NCBI GenBank assembly: GCA_007844125.1
Contig: CM017563.1
Location: 38,920,970-38,984,969, forward strand
Length of the DNA stretch: 64,000 bases
DNA from: Sinonovacula constricta
Taxonomy: Eukaryota; Mollusca; Bivalvia; Cardiida; Solecurtidae
Direction: 5' to 3'
Positions 62,801-64,000 of this stretch are shown here, piece by piece. The position numbers were made by a program, and so were the translations under genes. Within the stretch, counting starts at the first letter, position 1, and each line of letters begins with the position of its first letter. The notes under the pieces are model-generated. The model was not told the DNA's origin. It did not search any database and saw only the letters and a program-made list of their open reading frames with translations.

Positions 62801-64000
62801 CATCCATCATAGGTACATAAGCCGTATATACTTAAATCTCATCGATTACAGGTACATTCAGCATTAAATATTTAAATCTCATCGAGTACAGGTACATACA
62901 GCCTTATTTAGCTAAATCTCATCCCTTATAGGCACATAAAACTTATATACCTAAATTTCATCCATCACAGGTACATTCAGCCTTAAATATCTAAATCTCA
63001 TCGAGTACAGGTACATACAGCCTTATTTAGCTTAATCTCATCCCTTATAGGCACATAAGCCTTATATACCGAAATCTTATCGATTACCGGTACATTCAGC
63101 CTTAAATATTTAACTCTCATCGAGAACAGGTATATACAGCCTTATATAGCTAAATCTCATCCATTATAGGTACATAAGCCTTATATACCTAAATCTCATC
63201 CATTACAGGTACATTCAGTCTTAAATACTTAAATCTCATCGAGTACAGGTACATACAGCCTTATTTAGCTAAATCTCATCCATTATAGGTACATAAGCCT
63301 TATATACCTAAATCTCATCCATTACAGGTACATTCAGTCTTAAATACTTAAATCTCATCGAGTACAGGTACATACAGCCTTATTTAGCTAAAGCTCATCC
63401 CTTATAGGCACATAAGCCTTATATACCTAAATCTCATCGATTACCGGTACATTCAGCCTTAAATTTTTAAATCTCATCGAGTACAGGTACATACAGCCTT
63501 ATTTAGCTAAATCTCATCCATTATAGGCACATAAGCCTTATATACATAAATCTCATACATTAGGGGTACATTCAGCCTTAAATATTTAAATCTCATCGAG
63601 TACAGGTACATACAGCCTTATTTAGCTAAATCTCATCCATTATAGGTACATAAGCCGTATATACCTAAATCTCATCGATTACCGGTACATTCAGCCTTAA
63701 TTTTTTAAATCTCTTCGAGTACAGGTACATACAGCCTTATTTAGCTAAATCTCATCCCTTATAGGCACATAAGCCTTATATACCTAAATCTCATCCATTA
63801 CAGGTACATTCAGCATTAAATATTTAAATCTCATCGAGTACAGGTACATACAGCCTTATTTAGCTAAATCTCATCCCTTATAGGCACATAAGCCTTATAT
63901 ACCTAAATTTCATCCATCACAGGTACATTCAGCCTTAAATATTCAAATCTCATCGAGTACAGGTACATACGGCCTTATTAAGCTAAATCTCATCCCTTAT
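59862..64000 (+). repeat. Higher-order minisatellite, 119-bp unit of three monomers
   Basis: About 35 copies of a 119-bp unit, continuing past the window end. Each unit has three 39-40-bp monomers sharing TAAATCTCATC. They are a CATTATAGGCACATAAGCCT type, a GATTACCGGTACATTCAGCC type and a GAGTACAGGTACATACAGCC type. The GAGTACAGGTACATACAGCC monomer recurs at 60108, 60227 and 60346, exactly 119 bp apart. The first 200 bp are less regular, with only two monomer types. Neither stable reading frame nor spacer-like variety is present. Confidence 0.95.

Noticed and set aside
59862..64000. Regular short repeats that might suggest a CRISPR-like array
   Set aside because: The 'spacers' are also repeated: all three 39-40-bp monomers belong to one family with a 119-bp higher-order period, and the host is eukaryotic. 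It is a minisatellite.

Overview
The window reads as AT-rich nuclear DNA of an animal. It has split coding exons with GT/AG borders, tRNA-headed SINEs with target-site duplications (TSDs), a Ty3/gypsy LTR retrotransposon, a tyrosine-recombinase retroelement, several small inverted-repeat elements and a large minisatellite. The mix resembles bivalve mollusc genomes, but that placement is an inference; no marker gene fixes the species. There is no bacterial or phage-like gene organisation.

Layout. 1-13.9 kb is gene-poor. It holds a phase-consistent three-exon minus-strand gene (6688-10557) for a probable four-pass membrane protein, with an inverted-repeat MITE in one intron, and two diverged exon-like segments upstream at 13.0-13.8 kb. 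13.9-25.9 kb is a composite LTR retrotransposon sitting in a (TA)n microsatellite. Its right part is a full-length, apparently intact Ty3/gypsy element (17268-25850: LTR, PBS, gag, pol, PPT, LTR). Its left part is an inverted, rearranged copy (14143-17267). 25.9-34.8 kb carries inverted-repeat elements, SINEs, a Harbinger-like relic flanked by TACGG-motif arrays, and two small split-gene candidates on opposite strands. 34.8-41.0 kb has diverged 170-bp tandem repeats and a decayed DIRS/Ngaro-like element (gag, RT, RNase H and tyrosine recombinase on the minus strand) bracketed by direct repeats. 42181-47170 is a non-autonomous element with about 530-bp terminal inverted repeats and a perfect 8-bp TSD; its interior is repeated modules including tRNA-like heads. 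47.2-59.8 kb contains a frameshifted THAP zinc finger, a hAT-like MITE with a possible transposase first exon, three more SINEs, another MITE and a decayed two-exon gene. 59.86 kb to the end is a higher-order minisatellite: 119-bp units of three related 39-40-bp monomers.

How the parts work together. Gag and Pol of the Ty3 element form the one complete functional set here (capsid, protease, RT, RNase H, integrase). The other mobile elements lack intact enzymes, so any movement would depend on proteins encoded elsewhere. The host-gene candidates come from splice signals and phase matching only. Several carry 1-nt indels, so they may be pseudogenes or assembly errors.
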